Assembly: GCA_949292945.1 (NCBI GenBank)
Contig: CASFAX010000007.1
Coordinates: forward strand, 1,404 to 61,836
Reading direction: 5' to 3'
DNA length: 60,433 nucleotides
DNA from: an uncultured Bacillota bacterium
GTDB taxonomy: Bacteria > Bacillota > Clostridia > Peptostreptococcales > Anaerovoracaceae
The notes under the pieces were generated by a model, which saw nothing but the letters and a program-made list of their open reading frames with translations, had not been told where the DNA came from and did no database searches. A program made the position numbers and the translations under genes. Below, in pieces: positions 1-7,004 of the stretch. Position 1 is the stretch's first letter. Every line of letters begins with the position of its first letter.

Positions 1-413
1 TTCCATCTGTTAAATTGCTTTAACCCTTGATTTTTCGGGACGTTACCACTGTAAATCCATACTTGCGCTCCCCCGGGACGTTACCCGAAAAACTAAGCCT
101 GCCCGGCAGACAAAAGCGCCTGCCGGACAAAGAAAGACCCCTGGAAAAAACGGAGGTCTTTAATTACTGTGGTATGCAGGCGGCACATGCTTTCTAATCG
201 GTGCGAGCTCCGAATCTATGGCTATAGGACAAAAATAATATTGGATAATAAAAAGGTCAAGATAATCCGGCTTTAACCCTCGGAAAACTTGACCGTACAG
301 CTTTTGGGTATAAAAAATCGACAAATGCCTTGTTGATATTTTGCAGAGAATATCGATTCAATATAGATAATCAGGGAATTAGGTTAATATACGTAGATTG
401 AAACGTAGATTAG
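1..413. other. Intergenic region downstream of the small membrane protein gene
   Basis: No open frame here looks like a gene. The stretch holds two copies of GGGACGTTACC (near 37 and 75), the left copy of a repeated terminator region (101-165), and a GGTCAAG/CTTGACC inverted pair near 254-288. It ends with two copies of ACGTAGATT just before the stop of the leftward gene at 414. It probably carries the 3' end of that gene's transcript. Confidence 0.5.
101..165. terminator. Terminator-like hairpin, left copy of a duplicated segment
   Basis: An AAAGACC...GGTCTTT stem (about 133-161) closes an A-rich loop and has T/A runs on both sides, so it could stop transcription from either direction. A second small stem (CCGGCAG/CTGCCGG, 103-125) precedes it. 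The whole 65-nt block is about 90 percent identical to 1083-1147, which is the terminator of gdhA. Confidence 0.6.
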
Positions 414-785
414 TTATCCCTTCCTTTTGCCTGATTTTAATAAAAAACTTATTTCTATCAAAAAAATCGGCAAAGCAAGAACTCCGGTTATTCGGTGTGA
501 ATAGCTGATTTGAAACCAGCCGGTCCATGTATTAATTAGGCATACTGATAGGACAGCGATAAGAAAACCAGTGTAAGAGTTCAGTATTAATTTTGCACGA
601 CTTCTTTCGGTTGCATTCATACCAGACTCATTGGTAATGTAGTAATTAAGTGTCCCGATTATTAGATATAGCACAATATACAACGATAAATGATAATTAA
701 ATGTGATAACAGCCATATCTATAACTATGCCACAAATCAGAAGCATCCACATGAACAGGATGACTCTGGATCTATTGTTAGTCAT
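414..785 (-). CDS. Small four-helix membrane protein, unknown function
   Basis: A 123-residue protein that I do not recognise. It has four strongly hydrophobic stretches (roughly residues 7-27, 31-50, 67-88 and 99-117) separated by short polar turns, with a basic C-terminus (KSGKRKG). No catalytic motif is visible and there is no signal peptidase site, so it is likely an integral membrane protein with all four helices retained. The ATG at 785 follows a good GGGAGG site. It has a near-consensus vegetative promoter and, overlapping it, a sequence matching a sigma-54 promoter. The gene lies between two copies of the same terminator block, which suggests that it, or the duplication, arrived as a unit. 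The reading frame is convincing because promoter, ribosome site and hydrophobic pattern agree. Confidence 0.75.
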   Translation of the reverse strand: MTNNRSRVILFMWMLLICGIVIDMAVITFNYHLSLYIVLYLIIGTLNYYITNESGMNATERSRAKLILNSYTGFLIAVLSVCLINTWTGWFQISYSHRITGVLALPIFLIEISFLLKSGKRKG

Positions 786-813
786 TTCCCATCCTCCCTA
801 AACATCAATCTCC

Positions 814-828
814 GCAATACCCGTGCCA
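814..828 (-). promoter_or_regulatory. Candidate sigma-54 (-24/-12) promoter for the small membrane protein
   Basis: On the minus strand TGGCACG-N4-TTGCGG gives the GG-N10-GC spacing diagnostic of RpoN promoters. It agrees with the second sigma-54 promoter of this window (20041-20055) at every position outside the four-base spacer. The predicted start (about 802) is 17 nt before the ATG and just ahead of the GGGAGG site. Confidence 0.5.
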
Positions 829-830
829 TT

Positions 831-859
831 ATTATAACATTGAAAAAATACAATGTCAA
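831..859 (-). promoter_or_regulatory. Vegetative promoter of the small membrane protein
   Basis: Minus-strand TTGACA (859-854), 17-nt spacer, TATAAT (836-831): a perfect sigma-A consensus. The expected start is near 824, inside the candidate sigma-54 -24/-12 element, so the two holoenzymes would compete for this DNA. Confidence 0.8.
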
Positions 860-1104
860 TTAAAAAAGTATTTTATATCCTAAATCACATCTAAAAGAAC
901 AATTCTGAGTTACAGGCTAAAGCAACTTTTGGAAAACCGAGATGAGACTACACTATTCAGCTGCGAGTTCAAACATTCCGACAGGATTTCCCGATTCGGT
1001 TGAATGATTAAACCGAATCACGTTTTCGAACGGAAAAAGTCTAACAGCCCGCATTCCCCCCTAAAAAATCAACATCATGCCCGCCCGGCAGACAAAAGCG
1101 CCCG

Positions 1105-1142
1105 GCAGACAAAGAAAGACCCCCGGAAAAAACCGGAGGTCT
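1105..1142 (-). terminator. Rho-independent terminator of gdhA
   Basis: Ten-base-pair stem AGACCTCCGG/CCGGGGGTCT (one G-T pair) around a T6 loop, followed on the minus strand by CTTTCTTT. It starts about 30 nt after the gdhA stop. Confidence 0.85.
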
Positions 1143-1172
1143 TCAATATACGTATTAAGCTAAATCGAGGGT

Positions 1173-2516
1173 TTATACAATGCCCTGAGCCATCATAGCT
1201 TCTGCAACCTTTTCGAAGCCTGCGATGTTAGCTCCTGCTACCAGGTCGTAGCCGAGGCCGTACTTTTCAGCAGCTTCTGCAGAGTGCTTATGAATGTTAA
1301 CCATGATGGTTTCAAGCTGTTCGTAAACCTGCTCAGGTGAGAATACAGTGTGACCTGCGTTCTGGCCCATCTCGATGCAGGAGCAAGCTACGCCGCCTGC
1401 GTTAGCAGCCTTGGAAGGTCCGATAACAACGCCGTTTTCCTTGAGGTATTCGATAGCCTCGTTAGTGGTAGGCATGTTAGATCCTTCGCAGAGGAACTTG
1501 CAGCCGTTGGCAACCATGGTCTTGGCATCCTCGATGTGGATTTCGTTCTGAGTAGCGCAAGGGATGTACAGGTCAGCCTTAACTTCCCAAGGCTTCTTTC
1601 CTGCATGGAACTCGCTTCCAGGGAACTTGTCTGCATAAGGTGCGCAGATGTTCTTTCCGGAGGCTCTGAGCTCCAGCATGTAATCTTCCTTCTCGCCGGA
1701 AACGCCTTCAGGATCGTAGATGTATCCGTCCGGTCCGGAGATGGTGATAACCTTGGCACCAAGCTGGTTCAGCTTCTGAACGGTACCCCAGGATACGTTA
1801 CCGAATCCGGAAACTGCAACGGTCTTGCCCTTAAGCTCTTCGCCGCAGTGTTTCAGCATTTCTCTTGCGAAGAATACGATACCGTAACCGGTAGCTTCGG
1901 TTCTGCCTGCAAGTCCGCCGAAAGGAAGTCCCTTGCCGGTGAGAACGCCTTCATATCTGTTAGTAAGTCTCTTATACTGTCCGAAGAGATATCCGATCTC
2001 TCTTCCGCCTACGCCCAGGTCACCTGCAGGAACGTCGGTGTGAGGTCCGATGTGTCTGTAAAGCTCAGTCATGAAGGACTGGCAGAATCTCATGATTTCA
2101 GCATCGGATTTGCCGTTAGGATCGAAGTCAGCGCCGCCCTTGCCGCCGCCGATAGGAAGACCGGTAAGGCTGTTCTTGAAAATCTGCTCGAATCCGAGGA
2201 ACTTTATGATTCCGGGATATACGTTAGGTGCGAATCTCAGGCCGCCTTTGTAAGGTCCGATAGCGCTGTTGAACTCGTATCTGTAACCTCTGTTAACCTG
2301 AACCTTGCCGTTGTCGTCAACCCAAGGAACCCTGAAGCTGATTCCTCTTTCAGGCTCGATAAGTCTCTCTACGAGGCCTGACTCAACGTACTCAGGATGT
2401 GCTTCCAGAACCGGCTCGATGGAAGTGAGAACTTCTTCAACAGTCTGTAAGAATTCCGGCTCGCCAGGGTTTCTTTTCTTAGCAATCTCAATGTACTGCT
2501 GTACTAAATTTGCCAT
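1173..2516 (-). CDS. gdhA: NADP-specific glutamate dehydrogenase
   Basis: Reversible reductive amination of 2-oxoglutarate to glutamate in the cytoplasm, the link between carbon and ammonium metabolism. The 447-residue length fits the hexameric bacterial NADP-type family. Visible motifs are the substrate-binding GPYKGG (about residues 86-91), the catalytic lysine segment PIGGGKGG (about 120-127), the DVPAGD loop, and a GFGNVSWG dinucleotide-fold turn near 240. The frame is open for 44 codons further upstream, but the ATG at 2516 has a GAGGAG site 8 nt before it and matches the usual family N-terminus, so the longer form is rejected. The gene is monocistronic: it has its own promoter (2631-2659), a leader of about 108 nt with two G/C hairpins, and a strong terminator. 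Identification is very secure. Confidence 0.97.
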   Translation of the reverse strand: MANLVQQYIEIAKKRNPGEPEFLQTVEEVLTSIEPVLEAHPEYVESGLVERLIEPERGISFRVPWVDDNGKVQVNRGYRYEFNSAIGPYKGGLRFAPNVYPGIIKFLGFEQIFKNSLTGLPIGGGKGGADFDPNGKSDAEIMRFCQSFMTELYRHIGPHTDVPAGDLGVGGREIGYLFGQYKRLTNRYEGVLTGKGLPFGGLAGRTEATGYGIVFFAREMLKHCGEELKGKTVAVSGFGNVSWGTVQKLNQLGAKVITISGPDGYIYDPEGVSGEKEDYMLELRASGKNICAPYADKFPGSEFHAGKKPWEVKADLYIPCATQNEIHIEDAKTMVANGCKFLCEGSNMPTTNEAIEYLKENGVVIGPSKAANAGGVACSCIEMGQNAGHTVFSPEQVYEQLETIMVNIHKHSAEAAEKYGLGYDLVAGANIAGFEKVAEAMMAQGIV

Positions 2517-2630
2517 TTCGATCTCCTCTTTTCTCTTATTTTTTAGCAAAATTATCGTGCCTGCCCTGATGCAAAACGGCGGGCACAGAGCGCCGGGCGG
2601 AACTGGGTTAAAAACCGCCCCAACATCTAA

Positions 2631-2659
2631 AATATAACACTTTGACAAAAAGTAGTCAA
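2631..2659 (-). promoter_or_regulatory. gdhA promoter
   Basis: Minus-strand TTGACT (2659-2654), 17-nt spacer, TATATT (2636-2631). The start is expected near 2624. A GGGCGG...CCGCCC hairpin (about 2595-2620) begins right at the transcript's 5' end and may stabilise it. Confidence 0.7.
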
Positions 2660-2728
2660 CAATCTGGACGCATGAAAAAATGTTTTATTTTAAGTAAACT
2701 TTTTGAGGATGTTTTTTCACTATTTTAA

Positions 2729-2756
2729 GTGACATTTGCAGACGGTATGTTAGAAT
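2729..2756 (+). promoter_or_regulatory. Likely promoter of the P-type ATPase gene
   Basis: GTGACA (2729-2734), 16-nt spacer, TAGAAT (2751-2756). It is divergent from the gdhA promoter, with about 70 bp between the two -35 elements. Confidence 0.45.
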
Positions 2757-2815
2757 AGAATATATGTGTCTGACGTATTTGATTTGACGTATTTAAAAGG
2801 AGAGATTAAAGAATA

Positions 2816-5176
2816 ATGCAGGGATTAACCGGCAGAGAAGCTGAAGAAAGGGCCCGTCAGGGGCTGGATAACGTCCAGGTGAATTCGTCTACCCGGACGG
2901 TAAAGGAAATAGTAAAGGAAAACGTATTCACATACTTTAACCTCATATTTACGGTGCTTGCAGTGCTTCTGGTAATAGTGGGCTCGTTTAAGGATCTCAC
3001 GTTTATGCTCATAGTTCTCGCAAATACCGCAATAGGTATAATTCAGGAGATAAGATCGAAGCGAACCCTGGATAACCTGAAGCTGATGAAGATGCCGAAG
3101 AGCCACGTCATAAGAGACGGGGCTGAGAGGGAAATCGCAGTGGAGAAGCTGGTTCTGGGAGACGTTATCGTCCTCAGAGCCGGAAATCAGATTCCGGCAG
3201 ACGCGGAGGTCATAGAGGGAAGCGTTCAGGCTAACGAATCCCTCATAACAGGTGAATCAGATGAAATCACAAAATCACCGGGGGACAGCCTGCTTTCGGG
3301 AAGTTTCGTGGTGTCGGGAGAGTGCCTTGCCGTGCTTACCGCGGTGGGAAGGGATTCCTACATAGCAAAACTCACCCTTGAAGCCACCAAGGACAAGAAA
3401 ACCGAGGAGTCGGAGATGATTAAGTCCCTGGACAAAATGGTCAGGGTGATAGGTATAATCATAATTCCGGTCGGTGCGATTTTGCTGGTTCAGGAGTGGT
3501 TCGTCCTCGAGGGTGGTTTCAGAGACAGCGTAATTTCGATGGTTGCGGCGGTTCTCGGCATGATTCCGGAAGGCCTTTACATGACCGCCAGCATAGCCAT
3601 GGTGGTAAGCGCCGTGCGGCTTGCCCGCCGGGACGTTCTGGTTCAGAACATGAAGTGCATAGAAACCCTTGCCAGGGTAGACGTTCTCTGCGTTGATAAA
3701 ACGGGAACCATTACTGAAAACGAAATGAAGGTGGAAGGCTTCCGTCTGGCCCACGACGTGACCAGCGAAGCTAACGTTGCGCGGATGATAGGCGATCTGG
3801 TTCAGCAGCAGAGCAAGGATAACATAACTATGGCGGCTCTTCAGAATTACTTCGGGGAGAGAAGCGGCAGGACTGCCCAGAGCGTATGTCCGTTTTCATC
3901 AAAATATAAGTACTGCGGAGCCAGCTACGACGACGGAAACTACGTGCTGGGAGCGCCGGAGTTCGTCCTTCGGGAGAGCTTTGACAGGTATGCGGAATAC
4001 GTAAACGGAATGGGCGAACAGGGTTACAGAGTTCTCGCTTTTGCGGAAGTGGGAGAAGTGCCTCAGGGGCAGCCTTTGTCGACTCACGCTGAGCTAATAG
4101 CTCTCGTATTTCTCACCAATCCTATAAGAAAGTCCGCAAAGGAGACCTTCGGATTTTTCGCTGAAAACGGCGTTGATATAAAGGTTATCTCGGGAGACAA
4201 CCCGGTGACGGTGTCAAACGTGGCCCTGGAAGCGGGAATTGCCGGAGCCGAGCACTACGTGGATGCACGCCAGCTGGTGTCCGAGAGAGCCATATATGAA
4301 GCGGTGGAAAGGTATACTGTATTCGGAAGGGTAACCCCTGAGCAGAAGCGTATGTTCGTAAAGGCGCTCAAGAGCCAAGGCAAAACCGTCGGAATGACGG
4401 GAGACGGAGTAAACGACATACTGGCTCTCCGTGATGCGGACTGTTCCGTTGCGATGGCGTCGGGAAGTGAAGCTGCATCAAATGCGGCGCAGCTGGTGCT
4501 CATGGATTCCGACTTTTCCAAAATGCCGTCGGTAGTAGCGGAGGGAAGAAGGGTTGTAAACAACATACAGAAATCGGCGACCCTTTACCTTACGAAGAAC
4601 ATCTTCTCCCTGCTGCTGGCTTTGTTCTCCGTGATAAGCGTACTGTCCTACCCGCTGACGCCTTCGCAGATAACCCTCATAAGCATGTTCACCATAGGAA
4701 TTCCGTCCTTCGTAATATCCCTGGAGCCTAACTCCAACCTGATAAAGGGAAGCTTCCTGGGCAACGTGTTCAAAATGGCATCGCCTGCCGGCCTTACCAC
4801 CTTCGTCAGCGTAAGCTCTCTGGTAGTATTCGGACAGGTCTTTTCCATCGACAAAGAGTGCATATCCACTTCGTCGACCATGCTCGTGGCCCTGGTTGGA
4901 TTCATGATTTTAGGTAAGGTTGCAAAGCCGACAAACAAGTTCCACGTTGCGCTTATAGCCGTTATGATAGCTGGAATGGGATACTGTGTATTCTTCAAAC
5001 CTGAGATGTTCGGAATCAACAGCATATCGACCCAGGCGGCAATGCTTCTGGTAGTCTTCCTCATAGCCACCGAGGGACTTTTCAGATACGTATATAAGTT
5101 TACGGGTCTCTTTGCAAAGCTGGGTAAATCCGGCAGACAGGAAAGAAAGGCAAAACGCCGCAAGGGAAGTCATTAA
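2816..5176 (+). CDS. Cation-translocating P-type ATPase (CtpE/Exp7-like)
   Basis: An integral membrane ion pump of 786 residues, driven by formation of an aspartyl phosphate. The actuator TGES is near residue 145, TM4 carries an IPEGL motif near 250, the phosphorylation motif DKTGT lies at about 293-297, and the hinge TGDGVND is near 527. Two helices precede the actuator domain and about six follow the nucleotide-binding part. There is no heavy-metal CxxC N-terminal domain and no CPC in TM4, so copper or cadmium export is unlikely. The IPEGL motif and length resemble the CtpE/Exp7 group, for which calcium has been proposed as substrate in mycobacteria; that assignment here is inference. The ATG at 2816 follows an AGGAGA site. 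The gene stands alone, with its own promoter and a strong terminator. Confidence 0.9.
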   Translation: MQGLTGREAEERARQGLDNVQVNSSTRTVKEIVKENVFTYFNLIFTVLAVLLVIVGSFKDLTFMLIVLANTAIGIIQEIRSKRTLDNLKLMKMPKSHVIRDGAEREIAVEKLVLGDVIVLRAGNQIPADAEVIEGSVQANESLITGESDEITKSPGDSLLSGSFVVSGECLAVLTAVGRDSYIAKLTLEATKDKKTEESEMIKSLDKMVRVIGIIIIPVGAILLVQEWFVLEGGFRDSVISMVAAVLGMIPEGLYMTASIAMVVSAVRLARRDVLVQNMKCIETLARVDVLCVDKTGTITENEMKVEGFRLAHDVTSEANVARMIGDLVQQQSKDNITMAALQNYFGERSGRTAQSVCPFSSKYKYCGASYDDGNYVLGAPEFVLRESFDRYAEYVNGMGEQGYRVLAFAEVGEVPQGQPLSTHAELIALVFLTNPIRKSAKETFGFFAENGVDIKVISGDNPVTVSNVALEAGIAGAEHYVDARQLVSERAIYEAVERYTVFGRVTPEQKRMFVKALKSQGKTVGMTGDGVNDILALRDADCSVAMASGSEAASNAAQLVLMDSDFSKMPSVVAEGRRVVNNIQKSATLYLTKNIFSLLLALFSVISVLSYPLTPSQITLISMFTIGIPSFVISLEPNSNLIKGSFLGNVFKMASPAGLTTFVSVSSLVVFGQVFSIDKECISTSSTMLVALVGFMILGKVAKPTNKFHVALIAVMIAGMGYCVFFKPEMFGINSISTQAAMLLVVFLIATEGLFRYVYKFTGLFAKLGKSGRQERKAKRRKGSH

Positions 5177-5194
5177 GCAAAGTCAGATAAAATT

Positions 5195-5250
5195 CGGGCT
5201 GGCCGCGCTAACGGTTATTTCCGTTAACGTGACCAGCCCGGTTGTTTTTT
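5195..5250 (+). terminator. Terminator of the P-type ATPase gene
   Basis: Long stem-loop: outer CGGGCTGG/CCAGCCCG and inner TAACGG/CCGTTA, followed by GTTGTTTTTT. Confidence 0.9.
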
Positions 5251-5329
5251 CTGGCGACATCTGGGTTATCCTGGGTACAGGTAGCTATACAATTTAAGGC
5301 AAAGCCGCCGTGAGCTGCCGTGGTTTGGT

Positions 5330-5600
5330 TAGGAGATTGAAATCGGGGTAAAAAACCAAAAACGTATTGGTCTTTCTGCTGTTTCGGCTGCAAGAAACCA
5401 AAAATTCTTGGCTTTTTCGATGTTATGGCCAGTAAAAACCAATATATAGCGCTCATTTTGGGCGGCAATCGGCCGTATTTGCGGTTATATGCCCTTTATA
5501 CAGCCTGATTTATTGGTTTTACTCTGGATAAAACGCCATATGACCAAGAAAAATTGGTTTTTGCGCAGAGATTAGCGGATTAAACCAAGACGAAGCGGTC
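5330..5600. repeat. Intergenic island A: AAACCAA/TTGGTTT word array
   Basis: Within about 270 bp of non-coding DNA the core ACCAA or its complement TTGGT, usually flanked by A or T runs, occurs eight or nine times in both orientations (near 5334, 5356, 5369, 5397, 5408, 5439, 5514, 5545, 5556 and 5585; the copy near 5408 has TTGGC). Some pairs form short hairpins. Spacing is irregular, so it is neither a tandem repeat nor a CRISPR array. No gene is supported between 5251 and 5667. Confidence 0.6.
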
Positions 5601-5667
5601 GCTGCGTTTCTTTAAACGGCAGTCCCGTCGGCGATGGCCCATCGAGCAGAGTTCCTGCGACGGCCCC

Positions 5668-6030
5668 TTAAGCGACGTTTTCGTCAGCTGAGTTTTCGGC
5701 GGCGTTTTCTGAGGCAGTGTCGCTTCCCTGTCTCAGGTCGGAGATGATGTAACCGTCTTCAGTTTTTGACATTTCTCCCTCGTATGATTCGCCGTTAATC
5801 ATCAGCCTGATAGTTTCAAAAATCTGTCCATCTGTGGCTGCATAGCTGACGCAGGCCATGGCAAAGAGCATGGTAAATACCAGAACAACGGATGCAAACC
5901 TTCTTTTAACTCTTAATCCCGTTATGTGTTTTTTCATCTTCATTTCCTCCAGATTCAATGTGCTGGAAGCATGGAGTCCGGAAAATGCGCTTCTATACAA
6001 TTCCTGATTTGATTTTCGGTTACTGTTCAT
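5668..6030 (-). CDS. Anti-sigma-factor-like single-pass membrane protein
   Basis: A 120-residue protein. Residues 1-40 are polar and resemble the short cytoplasmic segment seen in clostridial proteins encoded after ECF sigma genes (an NQELYRSAFSGLHAS-type stretch). A single hydrophobic segment (about 45-65) ends in VSYAA, and a short extracytoplasmic tail contains IRLMINGESYEG. This layout, and the position directly downstream of a sigma region-4 fragment with an 11-nt overlap, point to the membrane anti-sigma partner of that sigma factor. It is shorter than most such proteins, whose outer domain is larger, so it may itself be reduced. Since the sigma gene is broken, its present role is uncertain. 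Confidence 0.6.
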   Translation of the reverse strand: MNSNRKSNQELYRSAFSGLHASSTLNLEEMKMKKHITGLRVKRRFASVVLVFTMLFAMACVSYAATDGQIFETIRLMINGESYEGEMSKTEDGYIISDLRQGSDTASENAAENSADENVA

Positions 6031-6341
6031 CTTTCCACACCTCCAGTTGCCTCTTCAGTCGCTGTCTCCCTCGCTGCAGCCGGGTTGTGACTGAGGTTCG
6101 AGTAATGTTGAGCAAATCCGCTATCTCTTCGGTGGAATAGCCCTCGTAGTAGAAAAGGTGTATTACCTGACGATATTTTGACGGCAGATTCATAACCGCT
6201 GAAAAAAGTTCACTTTCTTCCGGATTGTGAAAGACCAGCGTCTGCATCGGCGGGATTTTTGAACCAGTTGAAGCCTATGTTAAAAACGGAGTCTTTATAG
6301 GTCAGATAATACTTTTCGATATTAGTACTGTCTACCCGAAT
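6020..6341 (-). pseudogene. ECF sigma-70 factor, internally deleted and frameshifted
   Basis: Reading down from 6341, one frame encodes a normal ECF start (region 2.1, including YYLTYKDSVFNIGFNWF and then NPADADA) and hits a stop after about 48 codons. From the ATG at 6247 a second frame encodes only region 4 (SELFSAVMNLPSKYRQVI, then an STEEIADLLNITRTSVTTRL helix-turn-helix) to the stop at 6020. The middle of the protein (regions 2.2-2.4 and the linker, roughly 70-90 residues by family length) is missing and the frame changes at the junction near 6235-6247. A strong AGGAGG site sits 8 nt before an ATT codon where the ATG would be expected. A small region-4-only protein could still be made from 6247. 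Confidence 0.85.
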
Positions 6342-6379
6342 AGCGCATTCCTCCTTTCTGCGGTTTTCTGCCGGTGAAT

Positions 6380-6426
6380 TGAAACGCGTTTCACCTATAA
6401 TATAATCGAGGGGTGTGTTTTGTCAC
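6380..6426 (-). promoter_or_regulatory. Promoter region of the sigma pseudogene with palindrome
   Basis: Minus strand: GTGACA (6426-6421), 16-nt spacer, TATATT (6404-6399). A perfect 14-nt palindrome, TGAAACGCGTTTCA (6380-6393), lies at the predicted start and is itself framed by GGTGAA/TTCACC. The palindrome contains the GAAAC core typical of ECF -35 elements and may be an operator or a relic of autoregulation. Confidence 0.4.
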
Positions 6427-6427
6427 A

Positions 6428-6480
6428 GGAAATTTAAAAAAGCTTGTGGGAATCTAAAAAAGCTTGCGGGAAATTTAAAA
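6428..6480. repeat. Two-and-a-half tandem copies of a 20-21 bp repeat
   Basis: Units at 6428-6448 and 6449-6468, plus a partial at 6469-6480. Each begins GGAA(A), runs through an A tract, and contains AAGCTTG. Confidence 0.7.
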
Positions 6481-6516
6481 CGCAGGCGACCGGGATGGAC
6501 GGCAGCCTGCGCTTTG
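6475..6516 (-). terminator. Terminator of the thioredoxin gene
   Basis: On the minus strand the stem GCAGGC/GCCTGC is followed by GTTTTAAATTT. It lies about 65 nt after the trx stop. Confidence 0.75.
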
Positions 6517-6582
6517 AAAGGACTCTATTTATGTTTTGGCTTTAAGCAGTTTTGGTGATATGTAGGTGGTACGCTGCCGCTC

Positions 6583-6894
6583 TTACAGGGCTGCGTCCAG
6601 TATCGGCTTCAGTTCGTGCTTTGGCCTGAAGCCTACGAAGGTGTCTACGATTTTGCCGCCTTTGACCAGCATGAGGGTAGGTACACTCATAACCCTGTAA
6701 GCTCTGGCAAGCTCCATCTCTTCGTCGATGTTAACCTTGGCTATCTTCAATCTTCCTGCATATTCAGGCTCCAGCTCCTCGAGGACAGGGCCCAGCATTT
6801 TGCACGGGCCGCACCAGCTTGCCCAGAAATCTACCAGTACAGGAATATCGGAATTCATTACTTCAGCTTCAAAATTATTCTTATTAACGTTCAT
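6583..6894 (-). CDS. trxA: Thioredoxin
   Basis: Small cytoplasmic dithiol-disulfide oxidoreductase, 103 residues, the standard thioredoxin length. It has the WCGPC active site at residues 27-31, the preceding VLVDFWA strand, and the cis-proline segment SVPTL near residue 74. The frame extends 12 codons upstream to 6930, but the ATG at 6894 has AGGAGG at the right distance and fits the family N-terminus. A weak-35 promoter with a Crp/Fnr-type palindrome centred at about -41 lies between this gene and the upstream crp/fnr-like gene, so activation by that neighbour is likely. No thioredoxin reductase gene is adjacent. Confidence 0.95.
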   Translation of the reverse strand: MNVNKNNFEAEVMNSDIPVLVDFWASWCGPCKMLGPVLEELEPEYAGRLKIAKVNIDEEMELARAYRVMSVPTLMLVKGGKIVDTFVGFRPKHELKPILDAAL

Positions 6895-6947
6895 TTTATC
6901 CTCCTTCCCGGCCTTCGCCGGACTCATCATTTCCTTATTGTGACCTC

Positions 6948-6988
6948 ATTATATCCCGTCCCGTGAAAGCTTTCCGTGACTAAGTCAC
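6948..6988 (-). promoter_or_regulatory. trx promoter with Crp/Fnr-type activator site
   Basis: Minus strand: TATAAT (6953-6948) with no recognisable -35 hexamer 17 nt upstream. In its place is a perfect palindrome, GTGAC-TTA-GTCAC (6976-6988), centred about 41 bp before the expected start at 6941. That is the classical class II activator position. Confidence 0.65.
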
Positions 6989-7004
6989 ATAAGCGGAATT
7001 TTTT

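Larger units (their letters stand above)
786..1104. other. Intergenic region between gdhA terminator and small membrane gene
   Basis: Apart from the two overlapping promoters at 814-859 and the start of the repeated block at 1083, nothing recognisable is seen. A 64-codon plus-strand frame (1004-1198) crosses the gdhA terminator, has no ribosome site, and was not called. Confidence 0.4.

Noticed and set aside
1004..1198. Small plus-strand frame across the gdhA terminator
   Set aside because: It runs through a terminator stem and into the end of gdhA; no ribosome site.
1350..2381. Long open frame antisense to gdhA (343 codons)
   Set aside because: It mirrors the codon pattern of gdhA, has no ribosome site, and encodes no recognisable protein; gdhA on the other strand is certain.
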